Source: Eoetvoesiella caeni
GTDB taxonomy: Bacteria > Pseudomonadota > Gammaproteobacteria > Burkholderiales > Burkholderiaceae_B
Direction: 5' to 3'
Assembly (NCBI RefSeq): GCF_003315175.1
Contig: NZ_QNRQ01000007.1
Coordinates: forward strand, 62,001-126,000
Length of the DNA stretch: 64,000 nucleotides
Position numbers and translations under genes: made by a program. The stretch's first letter is position 1, and each line of letters begins with the position of its first letter. Of this stretch, positions 63,220 through 64,000 are shown one piece after another. Under the pieces are notes generated by a model. The model did not search any database, was not told where the DNA came from, and was given only the letters and a program-made list of their open reading frames with translations.

Positions 63220-64000
63220 TCAGGGGTTGGGCGGCCGGCGGCTGCGCGAGATGGAATCGACTGAAATGCGGGTCTCGCCGGGTACGTCGCGGCTGCGCAC
63301 GGAGGCGGGCCGCCAGGCGTGGCCATAGGCCACTTCCAGGCTTAGATGTATCGTGCCGTCCATATGGCGCTGTTTTTCCAGGGCCTCCAGCAAACGTTGC
63401 CGCCATGCGCGCCCCGCCAGCCCGCGCTTGCGGTCCGTGGCGGGGTTGCCGCCCAGGACGTGCAAGTCGCCAAGCAGCTTTTCAGGGCTGCGGTAAGTCA
63501 GGGTGATGATTTCCTGATCCATCACCGGATCGGTGAAGCCGCGTTCCAGGAGCAGGTCGCCGAAGTCGTGCATGTCGACAAAACCGGGCGTGGCGGTTTG
63601 CAGCCCGGCGTCTTCAAGGGCCTGGCGCACTTCTTTCAAGGACCCCGGCCCAAGGCATGAAAACATCACCAGGCCGCCGGTCTTCAGTATGCGCCGCCAT
63701 TCGGCCAGAACCTGATGCGGTTCGGGGTGCCAGTGCAAAGCCATGTTCGACCAGACCAGGTCAAGGCTGGAAGGATCCAGCCCCGATTGGGCCAAGTCCG
63801 CTTCAATGAAATGCGGGGTTCGGGTAGGTTTGTTGCGCAGTTTTTGCCACAGGCTGGGGCGTGCGGCATAGCGTTCTGTAGCGGTTTGCAGCAGTGCCGG
63901 GCAGAAGTCCAGCCCCGTGTAGTCGATGTTGGGGAAGCGCGCGCGCAAAGGCTCGATGGCGTGGCCGGCGCCGCAGCCGGCGTCCAGCAAGGTGTTGGGG
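63220..64000 (-). CDS. bioC: Malonyl-ACP O-methyltransferase BioC-like (5' end beyond right edge)
   Basis: This partial minus-strand gene of about 260 codons continues past the window edge. The SAM-binding motif is TLLDAGCGAGHAIEPL, near the visible start, followed by DYTGLDFCPALLQTA, LDLVWSNMALHWHPEP, and GGLVMFSCLGPGSLKEV; the last two are close to BioC. The C-terminal region has DRKRGLAGRAWRQRLLEAL. BioC masks malonyl-ACP for pimelate synthesis in biotin production; trans-aconitate methyltransferase is the near relative and cannot be excluded. No other bio gene is in the window. It ends 78 bp from the autotransporter stop on the opposite strand. Confidence 0.82.
   Translation of the reverse strand, partial: PNTLLDAGCGAGHAIEPLRARFPNIDYTGLDFCPALLQTATERYAARPSLWQKLRNKPTRTPHFIEADLAQSGLDPSSLDLVWSNMALHWHPEPHQVLAEWRRILKTGGLVMFSCLGPGSLKEVRQALEDAGLQTATPGFVDMHDFGDLLLERGFTDPVMDQEIITLTYRSPEKLLGDLHVLGGNPATDRKRGLAGRAWRQRLLEALEKQRHMDGTIHLSLEVAYGHAWRPASVRSRDVPGETRISVDSISRSRRPPNP

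Overview
The window looks like a chromosomal segment of a GC-rich betaproteobacterium, most likely Alcaligenaceae (Bordetella / Achromobacter / Pusillimonas neighbourhood). Reasons: many LysR and GntR regulators, a rsmB - DUF4390 - ntrY - ntrX-like run, a cysH-cysD-cysN set without a fused APS kinase, an SphB1-like subtilase autotransporter, and a GC-rich palindromic repeat of a kind I associate with this family. This assignment is inference from gene content; no rRNA or tRNA gene was seen.

Layout. 1-238: start of a 2Fe-2S ferredoxin-domain reductase running off the left edge. 350-8871 (minus): a catabolic uptake module, read right to left as M20 amidohydrolase, peptide-type ABC binding protein, two permeases, a double ATPase, a secreted alpha/beta hydrolase and a LysR regulator. 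Two operator-like dyads lie upstream of it. 9176-17250: housekeeping and accessory singletons (a lipoprotein phospholipase D, DUF3597, a DJ-1/PfpI protein, DUF1993, DUF427, RluE, a PPOX-fold protein, and a GST divergent from its LysR). 17310-21683: a MarR regulator with a TMEM175-type channel, then a Zn/Cd/Pb P-type ATPase divergent from a CadR/PbrR regulator. The MerR-type promoters can be read base by base, and the ATPase carries in-frame copies of an 81-bp repeat. 21802-30264: a GntR regulator and a sulfur/redox region: tsdB-tsdA (thiosulfate dehydrogenase), an NTF2-like protein, a Tat-exported transglutaminase-fold protein, a flavin oxidoreductase, a persulfide-dioxygenase-like hydrolase, a decayed reading frame with three in-frame TAG codons, OsmC and FdxA.

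30356-41230: SlyX, a LOG-family protein, an MFS exporter, an aldo/keto reductase, PanB, RmuC, a membrane diguanylate cyclase, a Rieske oxygenase divergent from a LysR, and an RluA-type pseudouridine synthase. 41268-45876: glutamate dehydrogenase divergent from the sulfate-activation genes cysH, cysD and cysN. 45873-54769: thioesterase, YggS, an orphan amino-acid binding protein, a small membrane protein with HMG-CoA lyase, DprA divergent from def-fmt, DoxX and RimO. 54904-59988: RsmB, a DUF4390 protein, an NtrY-like kinase and a short response regulator with a Fis helix but no AAA+ domain. 60113-63141: a subtilase autotransporter broken by one apparent single-base frameshift between its catalytic Asp and His. 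63220-64000: BioC-like methyltransferase, cut by the right edge.

Sulfur metabolism recurs: thiosulfate oxidation to tetrathionate, persulfide oxidation, and assimilatory sulfate activation and reduction all occur within 24 kb. I see no CRISPR array, prophage, insertion sequence or obvious genomic island.
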